From NCBI GenBank assembly GCA_001626765.1, contig LUOO01000053.1, positions 1-57,211 of the forward strand: a DNA stretch of 57,211 nucleotides, written 5' to 3'. Of this stretch, positions 24,116 to 32,112 are shown piece by piece. The number at the start of each line of letters is the position of its first letter. Position 1 is the first letter of the stretch. This DNA is from Maritimibacter sp. REDSEA-S28_B5 (GTDB lineage: Bacteria; Pseudomonadota; Alphaproteobacteria; Rhodobacterales; Rhodobacteraceae). Both the position numbers and the translations under genes were made by a program. The notes below the pieces were generated by a model. That model saw only the letters and a list, made by a program, of their open reading frames with translations, had not been told where the DNA came from and did not search any database.

Positions 24116-24605
24116 TCCCGGTCGCGGTGATGCCGGGATCGCGGTGGCCTTGAAGCCGCCGAGCCGCGCAGCGGGCAAAAGCAAGCGTCAGCTTCTTGCG
24201 CCGGGCAGGTGCGAGCTTCGTCTCCGGCCCCATCGTGACGATCTGGGCGTCATAGGCATCGGCGACGATAAGTCCGGTGCCCTTGGGCAGCAGGTCCACC
24301 GGAAAGTCCCGATACACCGCCCAGAAGAACCGGTCGCAATAGTCGAGATATCCCTGCCACTTCTGATCAGCCATATAGTCGGCGCGGCAGGACTTGCACT
24401 CGATCACCCAGATCTCACCCTTGGGCCCCAGCGCATAGACATCCGTACGCAGCCCCCGGGCGGGCACGAATTCCTCGACACAGGCGAAATCGAGCGTCGC
24501 CAGATGCCGCGCCACGCCCCGCGCCAGCATCTGACCGGGCTGCGCGTTCGCAGGTGGCAGGTCATGGTCCAGACCAAGAATCGGGGTTGGTTGCGTATGG
24601 GTCAT
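24102..24605 (-). CDS. mmcB: MmcB family DNA repair protein
   Basis: The protein has 167 residues. MmcB is an alphaproteobacterial protein linked to DNA damage tolerance and is related to PD-(D/E)XK nucleases. The core is TDVYALGPKGEIWVIECKS, whose Asp and the E-x-K pair are the nuclease-like residues, followed by DYMADQKWQGYLDYCDRFFWAV. An exact LexA box lies 12 bases upstream of the ATG, so expression is expected to be SOS-induced. It converges with the small DUF6324-like gene and overlaps its last 14 bases. Confidence 0.9.
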   Translation of the reverse strand: MTHTQPTPILGLDHDLPPANAQPGQMLARGVARHLATLDFACVEEFVPARGLRTDVYALGPKGEIWVIECKSCRADYMADQKWQGYLDYCDRFFWAVYRDFPVDLLPKGTGLIVADAYDAQIVTMGPETKLAPARRKKLTLAFARCAARRLQGHRDPGITATGINAS

Positions 24606-24616
24606 GCCGCCAAAGT

Positions 24617-24631
24617 GAACACAACGAGAAC
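24617..24631 (-). promoter_or_regulatory. LexA (SOS) box upstream of mmcB
   Basis: On the minus strand the sequence is GTTC-N7-GTTC, exactly the direct-repeat operator of alphaproteobacterial LexA (not the gamma-type palindrome). It is 12 bases from the mmcB start codon, where a repressor would block the promoter. Confidence 0.85.
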
Positions 24632-24698
24632 AAAAGTCCAGCCCACAATCGGTGCCCACCCCCTTGCATGCCATGCCCGCCCCCCCTATCTCGGGCCT

Positions 24699-24857
24699 TG
24701 GCGGTCTGCCCTACTCGTCACACGGGAACATTCCGGTGGCCTTAAGCAATTCCGAGGGAGCTGGCTCTGTCGCGGTCCTGGCCGAGTTACCCGGCGCCCA
24801 CCTGTATATACAGGTCCTCGGGAATGCGCTTCCCAGACGGTTGCGTGCGGTCCCGCC
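24699..24857 (+). ncRNA. Candidate structured RNA, possibly 6S RNA
   Basis: This stretch has no coding frame but nested complementarity. GGCGG at 24700 pairs with CCGCC at 24853, and GGGAA at 24724 with TTCCC at 24830. GCAATTCCGAGG at 24746 pairs with CCTCGGGAATGC at 24816 (11 of 12 positions, one G-U). In the 3' half a perfect 16-base palindrome ACCTGTATATACAGGT folds into a small hairpin. A closing stem, a one-sided bubble, an inner stem and a 3'-side hairpin are the plan of 6S RNA. A weak promoter (TTGCAT, 17 bases, TATCTC at 24687) would start transcription near 24699. Identity is inferred from shape only. It may instead be the leader of the nitroreductase gene. Confidence 0.42.
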
Positions 24858-24893
24858 ACCCACTACCCTCCCTGCATTAGGGGGGGGAAACCC

Positions 24894-25583
24894 ATGTTTT
24901 CACGCGAAAATCTGCCGCACGAGCCGCTGGCCCTGCCCGACCGGATGGATCTGAAGGACGTCGAATCGCTTACCCGCGCCCGTGACTGGTTCGACTTCAT
25001 GTCCCGCCGCCATTCGGTGCGCGATTTCTCCGACCAGCCGGTGCCCCGCGCGGTGATCGAAACCGCCGTCGCGACAGCCGGCCGCGCCCCCTCGGGCGCC
25101 AATCACCAGCCATGGTTCTTTGCCGCCGTCGCGGACCCGGCGCTCAAGGCCCGCATCCGGTCCGAGGCCGAAGCGGAGGAGGAAAAATTCTACGCGGGCG
25201 GCGGTGGCGACGAATGGCTCAAGGCGCTCGAACCCATCGGCACCGACGCTTCGAAACCGCACCTCACCACTTGCCCCTGGCTCATCGTGATCTTCGCCCA
25301 GCGCTGGGGCACCTTTGACGACGGCACGCGGTTCAAGAATTACTACGTCCCCGAAAGCGTCGGCATCGCTACCGGTTTCCTCATCGCGGCGCTGCACACG
25401 GCGGGGCTGTCCTGCCTCACCCATACGCCCAACCCCATGAAATTCCTGAACGAGGCGCTGGGTCGGCCCGAGAGCGAGAAGCCGGTGATGATCCTCGCCG
25501 TTGGCCACCCTGCCCCCGACGCGACCGTGCCCGCCGTGGCCAAGATCAAGAAACCGCTGGACGAAATCCTGAAGGTCTACTGA
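24894..25583 (+). CDS. Nitroreductase-fold FMN enzyme, iodotyrosine-deiodinase-like
   Basis: The protein has 229 residues. The nitroreductase flavin site shows as RRHSVRDFSDQPVP near residue 38 and TAGRAPSGANHQPWFF near 62, with VPESVGIATGFLIAALHTAGLSCLTHTPNPM later. The last of these, with FLNEALGRPESEKPVMILAVGHP, is the form seen in the iodotyrosine deiodinase (IYD)/BluB branch rather than in NfsB. The ATG is preceded by GGGGGG rather than a strong ribosome site. Substrate unknown: a reductive dehalogenation or a nitro-reduction are both possible. Confidence 0.88.
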   Translation: MFSRENLPHEPLALPDRMDLKDVESLTRARDWFDFMSRRHSVRDFSDQPVPRAVIETAVATAGRAPSGANHQPWFFAAVADPALKARIRSEAEAEEEKFYAGGGGDEWLKALEPIGTDASKPHLTTCPWLIVIFAQRWGTFDDGTRFKNYYVPESVGIATGFLIAALHTAGLSCLTHTPNPMKFLNEALGRPESEKPVMILAVGHPAPDATVPAVAKIKKPLDEILKVY

Positions 25584-25586
25584 CCC

Positions 25587-25892
25587 TCAGCGGCGCTCGC
25601 GCGCGACCGCCTCGACTTTCACAGGGATATTCGTTGCAACTGGCGCGCGCGTGCCACCCTGCGGCCCCCGATCCTCGCCCATCCGCATGATGGTCATTGC
25701 GAACTGCACACCCGCAAAGACGATCCCATGCCCCACGAACAGCATCGCTACCGCAATCCAACCGATGTTCGAGGTCGACACAAGGTGCCAGAGGTTGGCC
25801 ACGTTCATCCAGAGCAGAGCTGCGACGAACACGCCAGACAGCGCAAAGCCGATGACCACGTGACGGATATAGAGCTTGATGAGTTCGGGCAT
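25587..25892 (-). CDS. Small two-helix inner-membrane protein of unknown function
   Basis: The protein has 101 residues. I do not recognise the family. Two hydrophobic segments are visible: IRHVVIGFALSGVFVAALLWM at about residues 9-29 and IGWIAVAMLFVGHGIVFAGVQFAMTIM at about 43-69. A polar, basic C-terminal tail follows. AGGAGG lies 6 bases before the ATG, a near-perfect ribosome site, so translation is likely strong. It converges on the nitroreductase gene with three bases between the stops. Confidence 0.75.
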   Translation of the reverse strand: MPELIKLYIRHVVIGFALSGVFVAALLWMNVANLWHLVSTSNIGWIAVAMLFVGHGIVFAGVQFAMTIMRMGEDRGPQGGTRAPVATNIPVKVEAVARERR

Positions 25893-25965
25893 GATGCACC
25901 TCCTGTGACCTACAGGATAACACCGCCGGGGCCGCACTCAAAGCGTCCCAAAGTCGCAGAGCGCC

Positions 25966-26442
25966 TCAGAAGGCCTCCGGCTGCGCCTCTCGGGCCATAT
26001 GGTCGAGCACCGCATTCGTGAACTTCGGCTCGTCGCCCTCGGGAAAAAACGCCCGCGCCACATCCACGAACTCGTTGATCACGACCTTTGGCGGCGTGTC
26101 CTTCTGGACAAGCTCCGCGCCTGCCGCTCGAAACAGAGCCCGCAGCGTCGGATCAATCCGCCCGATCGGCCATTTCGCCACCAGCGCCCGGTCGGTCATC
26201 TGGTCGATCTTTGCCTGACTATCCCAGACCGTATTCAGAAGCGCGCGAAAGAAATCCCGGTCGCCCTCTTCATATTCGCCTTCTTCATAAACCGCGCCGA
26301 ACCGGAAATCCTCGAACTCCTGCGCGACGCGGTCGACGGACTGGCCCGAGGCCTCCATCTGAAAGAGCGCCTGCACGGCGAAAAGCCGCGTGGCGCTCCG
26401 GCGCTTGCGTTTCTGGTTGTTCGACAGGTTCGAGATGGTCAT
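25966..26442 (-). CDS. nusB: Transcription antitermination factor NusB
   Basis: NusB binds BoxA RNA with NusE and promotes rRNA antitermination. The 158-residue protein has the all-helical family pattern: RSATRLFAVQALFQMEASGQSV near the start, the FFRALLNTVWDSQAKID block, and the C-terminal LRALFRAAGAELVQKDTPPKVVINEFVDVARAFF. It follows ribH on the same strand with about 34 bases between, the common ribH-nusB arrangement. Confidence 0.95.
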   Translation of the reverse strand: MTISNLSNNQKRKRRSATRLFAVQALFQMEASGQSVDRVAQEFEDFRFGAVYEEGEYEEGDRDFFRALLNTVWDSQAKIDQMTDRALVAKWPIGRIDPTLRALFRAAGAELVQKDTPPKVVINEFVDVARAFFPEGDEPKFTNAVLDHMAREAQPEAF

Positions 26443-26476
26443 CGTCGGCCTCGGATCCGGGTTCAAGGCCGCGCTT

Positions 26477-26986
26477 CTAGCCGCCGACGGGACGGAAGCC
26501 AACAGGCTTTTCCGACTTCGACCATTTCCGCGTGAGCGCGATGAGATGCAGCGCCGCCGCCGCCGCGCCGCCACCCTTGTTCATCTGGCCCGGATCGGCG
26601 CGCACCTCGGCCTGCGGGCGGTTTTCCACCGTCAGGATGCCGTTCCCGATGCACAGCCCGCGCAGCCCCAGCTCCATGAGCCCCCGCGAGCTGTCGTTGC
26701 AGACCGTGTCGTAGTGCGTCGTCTCGCCCCGGATGATGCAGCCCAGCGCCACGTAACCGTCAAACTCGGCCAGCCGCTCGGCAATGCCGACGGCGGTCGG
26801 AATTTCGAGCGCACCAGGCACCTCGATTAGCTCCCACGACCCGCCCACGGCCTCGATCTCGGCCTTGGCACCGGCGATGAGGTTGTCGGCGATGTCCTTG
26901 TAATAGGGCGCCACCACGATAAGCAGCTTGGGCGCCTTGTCAAAAGATGGCCGTGCCAGCGTGTAATGTGTCTCGGTTCCGGCCAT
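26477..26986 (-). CDS. ribH: 6,7-dimethyl-8-ribityllumazine synthase RibH
   Basis: RibH condenses 5-amino-6-ribitylaminouracil with 3,4-dihydroxy-2-butanone 4-phosphate. The protein has 169 residues. Recognisable are VVAPYYKDIADNLIAGA, the substrate loop VPGALEIPTAV, the segment DGYVALGCIIRGETTHYDTV and the C-terminal ALHLIALTRKW. Its ATG overlaps the stop of ribBX by one base (TGATG), so the two are translationally coupled. Confidence 0.97.
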   Translation of the reverse strand: MAGTETHYTLARPSFDKAPKLLIVVAPYYKDIADNLIAGAKAEIEAVGGSWELIEVPGALEIPTAVGIAERLAEFDGYVALGCIIRGETTHYDTVCNDSSRGLMELGLRGLCIGNGILTVENRPQAEVRADPGQMNKGGGAAAAALHLIALTRKWSKSEKPVGFRPVGG

Positions 26987-28116
26987 CAGTTGCCTCCCCG
27001 GATCGGATGGGTGCCCTCAATGGACAGGTCATAGGCATCGAGCCCCACGACCTTGGGCTGCGGGCTGTCGGTAAGCAAAACCATGCGGTGAATGCCCAGC
27101 GCCGACAGGATCTGCGCGCCCAGCCCGTATTGCCGCAGCACCGTGGGCGCCACGGCACCATCAACCGCGAGCTTCATCGACGGATCGCGCAAGAGCACGA
27201 TGACCCCCCGGCCCTTCTCCGCCACGATCTCCATCGCGCGCGGAAGTTCGTCATGCGGGTTCGGCCCCAGCCCCAGCGCATCCTCAAGCACGTTCATCGC
27301 GTGCATCCGCACCAGCACCGGCTCGTCTCCCGTCAGATCGCCCTTGGTGAGCACGATATGCTCGGCTCCCTGCGTCTCGTCCTGGAAAATCCGCAGGAGC
27401 CACTCGCCGCCATAGGCCGAAGTGACGCTCTTCACCGCCACTTCGTTCACGAGGTTGTCGTGCCGGTGGCGATAGGCGATGAGGTCCGAAATCGTCCCGA
27501 TCTTCAGCCCGTGCTTCTGTGCAAAGGCAATGAGGTCGGGCAGCCGCGCCATGGTGCCATCCTCGTTCATGATCTCGCAGATCACGCCCGAGGGATTGAG
27601 ACCCGCGAGACGCGAGATATCGACCGCCGCCTCCGTGTGACCGGCCCGCACCAGAACTCCGCCGTCTTTGGCGCGCAGCGGGAACACATGCCCCGGCGTC
27701 GCGATGTCGGCGGGTCCGCGCGTCGGGTCGATGGCCACCGATACGGTGCGCGCCCGGTCGTGGGCCGAAATCCCGGTGGTCACGCCTTCGCGCGCCTCGA
27801 TCGAAATGGTAAAGGCCGTCTCGTGGCGCGACGAATTCTGCGAGGCCATGAGCGACAGCCCCAGCGCATCCACGCGCTCAGATGTCATCGACAGGCAGAT
27901 CAGCCCCCGACCATGGGTCGCCATGAAATTGATCGCCTCAGGCGTCGCCATCTGCGCGGGGATCACAAGATCGCCTTCGTTCTCGCGGTCCTCGTGATCG
28001 ACCAAGATGAACATCCGCCCGTTGCGCGCGTCCTCGATGATATCCTCGATCTTCGAGATCACGTCGGAATAGCTGCGTTCAACCACGCCGGGCTTGTCAT
28101 AAAGAGTATCGCTCAT
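26986..28116 (-). CDS. ribB: 3,4-dihydroxy-2-butanone 4-phosphate synthase with degenerate GTP cyclohydrolase II domain (RibBX)
   Basis: The protein has 376 residues. The N-terminal RibB domain is complete: ARNGRMFILVDHEDRENEGD, THGRGLICLSMT, and TGISAHDRARTV with HVFPLRAKDGGVLVRAGHTEAAVDI. The C-terminal half resembles GTP cyclohydrolase II (LVRMHAMNVLEDALG, RQYGLGAQILSALGI) but lacks the three zinc cysteines (in active enzymes the segment reads HSEC...C.C), so it should not make the pyrimidine precursor. This is the RibBX type known from proteobacteria. A separate GCH II gene (ribA) would be needed elsewhere. Confidence 0.93.
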   Translation of the reverse strand: MSDTLYDKPGVVERSYSDVISKIEDIIEDARNGRMFILVDHEDRENEGDLVIPAQMATPEAINFMATHGRGLICLSMTSERVDALGLSLMASQNSSRHETAFTISIEAREGVTTGISAHDRARTVSVAIDPTRGPADIATPGHVFPLRAKDGGVLVRAGHTEAAVDISRLAGLNPSGVICEIMNEDGTMARLPDLIAFAQKHGLKIGTISDLIAYRHRHDNLVNEVAVKSVTSAYGGEWLLRIFQDETQGAEHIVLTKGDLTGDEPVLVRMHAMNVLEDALGLGPNPHDELPRAMEIVAEKGRGVIVLLRDPSMKLAVDGAVAPTVLRQYGLGAQILSALGIHRMVLLTDSPQPKVVGLDAYDLSIEGTHPIRGGN

Positions 28117-28263
28117 CCTGTCCTCGAAGCCTGGGAACCCAATTGGCCCGGACATATCGCCTTGATCGCCTCAAGGCCAGAGGGACGTGACGCAAGTGTC
28201 CTGTGCAGGGATGCAGGGCCCCGGTTTGCACACGACGCGCCGCCCCGCTCCCTTCACTGCTTC

Positions 28264-28372
28264 ATAAATACCTCGGGGGTGTGGGGGCAGAGCCCCCACC
28301 TATGGCGGGGGTGTGGGGGCAGAGCCCCCACGCGGTCGGCTTTCGCGCAAGCGAAAGTCGAAACCCTTCAGA
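28264..28372. repeat. Modular GC-rich intergenic hairpin element, copy C (tandem hairpins)
   Basis: The head ATAAATACCTCGGGGGT is followed by two identical stems GTGGGGGC-AGA-GCCCCCAC at 28281 and 28313. They lie in 26-base direct repeats with a 32-base period, identical but for the last base. A link CGGTCGG and a third stem CTTTCGC-GCAA-GCGAAAG follow, then GAAACCC as in copy A. It occupies the space between the MBL-fold gene end and the ribBX promoter region, both on the minus strand. Confidence 0.8.
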
Positions 28373-29345
28373 ACCGCCAGAGCGCGGGGACAAAGGCATA
28401 GCCGTCACCGTCCCGCATCACATGCCCCACGCCGGGGAAGGGAAAGTGATAGCCCACCACCGGCACCCGGTCCGTCGCCGCCATGTCGAGCACGCGCCTT
28501 CGCGTCGCCACCGTCGCCTCGGGGTCGCTGTCCATCGAGCCATACCAGTCGGGATGGAAGAAATGGCCATAGGCATGGGTCACGGCGTCGCCGAGTACGA
28601 TCAGGCTCTCGTCCCCGCTCGTCACCAGGACCGACATATGCCCCGGCGTATGGCCATGGGTCGCCATGAGGCGCACCCCCGGCACCACTTCGTGACCATC
28701 CGCCGCCAGCGTCCACTCGACCCCGTCGGCGTTGATGGAATTGACCGCCCCCAGGACGAATTGCTGTGCCTCGGGGGCAACCCGGTCGACCAGACCTTCC
28801 TGCATCCAGTGGCCATGCTCCGCTTCGCCGATCACGTATTCCGCCCCTGGCAGGATCGCCTCGTCGAAGTCGTCTCGGATGCCCCAGATGTGATCGGGAT
28901 GGGCATGGGTCAGCACCACATGGGTGATCGAGCCGGGGTCGATCCCCGCCGCCTCGAGATTGCCGATGAGCTTGCCCGCCGTGTCGAAGAACCGGTTTCC
29001 CGACCCCACGTCCACAAGCACCCGCGCCGCGCCCGTGTCGATGAGCACATGGTTGGTGTGACCGACGATCTCCTCCGTGGACAGGTAATGCGCCTCGAGA
29101 AAGGCGAGCTTTTCGGCTTCGTCCGCATTTACCCCGAGCGACGACATCGGCTGCGCGAACCAACCGTCCGAGACCACTGTCACCTGCGCCGCGCCCAGAG
29201 AGAACCGGAAGTGCGCCGGGTTGCCGCCGTCGGGCGGACCAATCTCCGCCCGCGCGGCAAAGGGCATCTGCGCAGTCAGCGCAAAGGCGGGCATGGCGGC
29301 GGCGTAACGCAGCATCTCGCGCCGGGTGGGGCGTAGTATCGGCAT
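28368..29345 (-). CDS. Exported MBL-fold metallo-hydrolase
   Basis: The protein has 325 residues. The N-terminus MPILRPTRREMLRYAAAMPAFAL is a Tat-type signal (RR followed by EML) with a cleavage region at about AARAE. The metallo-beta-lactamase zinc site is clear: LTHAHPDHIWG near residue 142, EHGHWMQEG, and HGHTPGHMSV, with a further His in the C-terminal YHFPFPGVGHV. Members with a Tat signal act in the periplasm, but the substrate is not predictable. It lies between an unknown gene and ribBX in the middle of the riboflavin cluster. Confidence 0.88.
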   Translation of the reverse strand: MPILRPTRREMLRYAAAMPAFALTAQMPFAARAEIGPPDGGNPAHFRFSLGAAQVTVVSDGWFAQPMSSLGVNADEAEKLAFLEAHYLSTEEIVGHTNHVLIDTGAARVLVDVGSGNRFFDTAGKLIGNLEAAGIDPGSITHVVLTHAHPDHIWGIRDDFDEAILPGAEYVIGEAEHGHWMQEGLVDRVAPEAQQFVLGAVNSINADGVEWTLAADGHEVVPGVRLMATHGHTPGHMSVLVTSGDESLIVLGDAVTHAYGHFFHPDWYGSMDSDPEATVATRRRVLDMAATDRVPVVGYHFPFPGVGHVMRDGDGYAFVPALWRF

Positions 29346-29393
29346 AGGATTCTCCCTGATTTGGGACAGATCATATGCGGCCATGCGAATAAG

Positions 29394-29954
29394 TCAAAGC
29401 GTCTGAAAATACCGCGCGGCGGGCAGGTATCCGGCCATGCGCCCCGCCACCATCCATTCGGCCTCGAGCGCCGTCTCGCCGATCACCAGGACCCCGTTGG
29501 GCGGCAGCCCCTGCCCGGCCGTCATCGCGGCGAGGCGCGCGCGCGTGTCCGACCAGCCCTCGGCCAACGTGGGGGCCGCATGAGCCGCCTCGATCAGCGC
29601 CGCATTCTCCCGCGCGACGGTCTCCGGGGCGAGCGGGCGATGCACGGCGGCCAGCCGCGTGACACCCTTCAGCGCACTGAGCCTTTCCGCCCGCTCGGCC
29701 GGGATCGCCACCATGCGCGGCCCGACCCGAAGCGCATTCGAGGAAAACAGAAACGCAATCACATCGCGGCCCGACGCCGCGCGGATCGAGGCATAGCTCT
29801 TGTAATCGAGCCCCAGCTCCTTCGCCCGCGCCACCCGCCGTCGCACGATCTCGAGCGGCATCCGTTCGGAAATCAGCTCGGCCCGCGCCCGCCTCCACGC
29901 GTAAAGCCCGAAGCCACCGCCGCCCAGACCCGGCCCGCCATTGTGCCCGATCAT
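29394..29954 (-). CDS. Unrecognised 186-residue protein in the riboflavin cluster
   Basis: I do not recognise this family. The N-terminus MIGHNGGPGLGGGGFGLYAWRR resembles the IGHNGGP start seen on several alphaproteobacterial proteins of unknown role. The rest is Ala/Arg/Glu-rich and helical; a segment KELGLDYKSYASIRAASGRDVIAFLFSSNAL and VLVIGETALEAEWMVAGRMAGYLPAARYFQTL near the end look folded. It starts 14 bases beyond the ribE stop. A 14-base direct repeat covers both the ribE stop and its own start codon. Confidence 0.7.
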   Translation of the reverse strand: MIGHNGGPGLGGGGFGLYAWRRARAELISERMPLEIVRRRVARAKELGLDYKSYASIRAASGRDVIAFLFSSNALRVGPRMVAIPAERAERLSALKGVTRLAAVHRPLAPETVARENAALIEAAHAAPTLAEGWSDTRARLAAMTAGQGLPPNGVLVIGETALEAEWMVAGRMAGYLPAARYFQTL

Positions 29955-29967
29955 GCGCTTTGCCCGA

Positions 29968-30558
29968 TCATGCGGCGTATTCGCCCAGCCGCGCCACGTA
30001 GCGCGCCAGCGTGTCGATCTCGAGGTTGACCCGGTCGCCCACCGCGATGCCCGCCCAAGTGGTAACCTCTTTCGTATGGGTGATCAGGTTCACGCCAAAG
30101 ACGTCGCCCTCGACCTCGTTCACGGTGAGCGAGGTGCCATTCAGTGCCACCGACCCCTTGGGCGCGATGAACTTTGCGAGGCTCCCCGGCGCGCGCAGCC
30201 GCACCCGGGTCGAGTCGCCCTCGGGGGTCACGCCCACGACTTCGGCCACGCCGTCCACGTGACCGGACACGATATGCCCGCCCAATTCGTCGCCGACCTT
30301 GAGCGCACGTTCCAGATTGACCCGCTGGCCCACCTGCCAATTGCCAAGGTTCGTCTTGGCCAGCGTCTCGCCCGAGACGAAGACTTCATACCAATCGGGT
30401 CCCAGCGCCGTGACCGTCAGGCAGACCCCGTCCGACGCGATAGAGGCGCCAAGCTCGATCCCCTCGGTGTCGTAACCCGTGGTGATCCGCGCGCGCAGAT
30501 CGCCGGACTTCTCGACCTTGGCCAGCGTTCCGATGTCGGTGATGATCCCGGTGAACAT
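29968..30558 (-). CDS. ribE: Riboflavin synthase alpha subunit RibE
   Basis: Riboflavin synthase dismutates two lumazine molecules into riboflavin. The 196-residue protein shows the two tandem barrel halves: MFTGIITDIGTLAKVEKSGD, GASIASDGVCLTVTALG and QVGQRVNLERALKVGDELGGHIVSGHVDGVA, then a second GSVALNGTSLTVNEV and GDRVNLEIDTLARYV. AAGGAG lies 7 bases before the ATG. Some annotators name it ribC. Confidence 0.96.
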   Translation of the reverse strand: MFTGIITDIGTLAKVEKSGDLRARITTGYDTEGIELGASIASDGVCLTVTALGPDWYEVFVSGETLAKTNLGNWQVGQRVNLERALKVGDELGGHIVSGHVDGVAEVVGVTPEGDSTRVRLRAPGSLAKFIAPKGSVALNGTSLTVNEVEGDVFGVNLITHTKEVTTWAGIAVGDRVNLEIDTLARYVARLGEYAA

Positions 30559-30819
30559 ATGGGGCTCCTTCGTTCGCTTCGCCGCGTCGCGCTGGCGCCG
30601 CGGCTTTCACCCATGGCTACGCCGCCCCGCGCCCTTTGCCAAGCACCCCGGCCCTGACGCGCTTCCCTTGCGCCATGCCAAAGCCGGTTTCTATCTGGTC
30701 ACAAATTCGCCCGCTTCCCGTGATTTCCTTCCGCAACGCAAGACAATCGCAGGCTTTTCTCGCGGCGCAGCTGCGGGTATTGCGCGACAGGCATAAGAAA
30801 AACGGGTAGTTTCAGAGGC

Positions 30820-32112
30820 ATGGCAGCGATCGACGGGACAGACCGGGTATTCCTTTTCCTGCAGGGACCACATGGGCCCTACTACCGGCGGCTCGGCCGG
30901 ATGCTGCGCGCCTCGGGTGCTGCCGTCTGGCGCGTGGGCTTCAACCGGGGGGACGAGGTGTTCTGGGGCGACCGAGAGTCCTACCTGCCCTTCGCCGGCC
31001 CGCAGGAGGCCTGGCGGGACCGCATCCGCGCCATCCTTGCGGAAAAGAACGTCACTGACCTCGTGCTTTACGGCGACACCCGTTTTGTCCATGCCGAGGC
31101 CGTGCGCGCCGCCAAGGACGCGGGCCTCACCGTGCATGTGTTCGAAGAGGGCTACCTGCGCCCCTATTGGGTCAGCTACGAACGCGGCGGGGCCAATGGC
31201 CACTCGCGGCTCATGGAGATGGACGTGGCCGCGATGCAGACCGTGCTCGCCAATGCCGAACTCGACATTCCCGAGCCGCCCGCCCATTGGGGCGACATGC
31301 GCCACCACATCTTCTACGGCGCGCTCTACCATTGGTTCGTGATGTTCGCGAACCGCCGCTATGCCGGGTTCAAGCCCCACCGCGACCTTCCCGTGACCAA
31401 GGAATTCGCGCTTTACATCAAGCGCCTGACATTGATGCCCTACCAGGCGCTCGAACGCATCATCGCGACCATGCGGGTCAAGAACGCGGGCTATCCCTAT
31501 CACCTCGCGCTCCTGCAACTGGCGCACGATTCGAGCTTCGTCGAACATTCGCCCTTCACTAGCGTGACCGAGTTCCTCGACCTCGTGATCACCGGCTTTG
31601 CCGAGGGCGCGCCGCGGCACCATCACCTCGTGTTCAAAGCCCATCCACTCGAGGACGGGCGCGAGAACCAGCGCCGCGAAATCCGCCGCCTTGCCCGCGA
31701 ACGCGGGGTGGCTGGCCGGGTGCATTACATCCGGGGCGGCAAGCTCGCGCGCCTGCTCGACCATGCCCGCTCTGCCGTCACGGTGAACTCGACCGCCGCG
31801 CAACAGGTGCTCTGGCGCGGCCTGCCGCTCAAGACCTTCGGGCGCGCGGTCTATGCCAAGCCCGAGTTCGTCTCGACCCAGCCGCTGGCCGAATTCTTCG
31901 CCCGGCCCGCCCGCCCCGACAGCCGCGCCTACCGCGACTACCGGCACTACCTGCTCGAAACCTCGCAGATCCCCGGCGGATTCTATTCAGCACGGGGCCG
32001 CCGCCAGCTCCTGCGCCAGATCGTCGACATGATGCTCGCGGGAGATGACCCCTATGACGCGCTGGCCAAAGGCACCGCGACCCCGCGCCAGCAACTGCGC
32101 CTCATCAAGTAG
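30820..32112 (+). CDS. kpsS: KpsS-like capsule Kdo-linker glycosyltransferase
   Basis: The 430-residue protein looks like KpsS of group 2 capsule systems, which adds the first beta-Kdo to the phospholipid terminus of the capsule. The N-terminal half has VFLFLQGPHGPYYRRLGRMLRA, VFEEGYLRPYWVSYE near residue 105 and MRHHIFYGALYHWFVMF. The second half holds LVFKAHPLEDG at 271-281 and the active-site region AVTVNSTAAQQVLWRGLPLKTFGRAVY. No signal or membrane segments are seen, as expected of a cytoplasmic peripheral enzyme. Transcription diverges from ribE. It ends in a stop-overlapping hairpin. Confidence 0.88.
   Translation: MAAIDGTDRVFLFLQGPHGPYYRRLGRMLRASGAAVWRVGFNRGDEVFWGDRESYLPFAGPQEAWRDRIRAILAEKNVTDLVLYGDTRFVHAEAVRAAKDAGLTVHVFEEGYLRPYWVSYERGGANGHSRLMEMDVAAMQTVLANAELDIPEPPAHWGDMRHHIFYGALYHWFVMFANRRYAGFKPHRDLPVTKEFALYIKRLTLMPYQALERIIATMRVKNAGYPYHLALLQLAHDSSFVEHSPFTSVTEFLDLVITGFAEGAPRHHHLVFKAHPLEDGRENQRREIRRLARERGVAGRVHYIRGGKLARLLDHARSAVTVNSTAAQQVLWRGLPLKTFGRAVYAKPEFVSTQPLAEFFARPARPDSRAYRDYRHYLLETSQIPGGFYSARGRRQLLRQIVDMMLAGDDPYDALAKGTATPRQQLRLIK

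Noticed and set aside
24699-24857. Signal recognition particle RNA
   Set aside because: The conserved GGAAGG-type domain IV loop with GUCAGG/AGCAGCC is absent.
28117-28263. FMN riboswitch before ribBX
   Set aside because: No conserved AGGG/GAAGG-type core could be found in the leader; the GC-rich hairpins there belong to a dispersed repeat.
28275-28332. CRISPR-like tandem repeat
   Set aside because: Only two units, no spacer of typical length, and the unit is a self-complementary hairpin.
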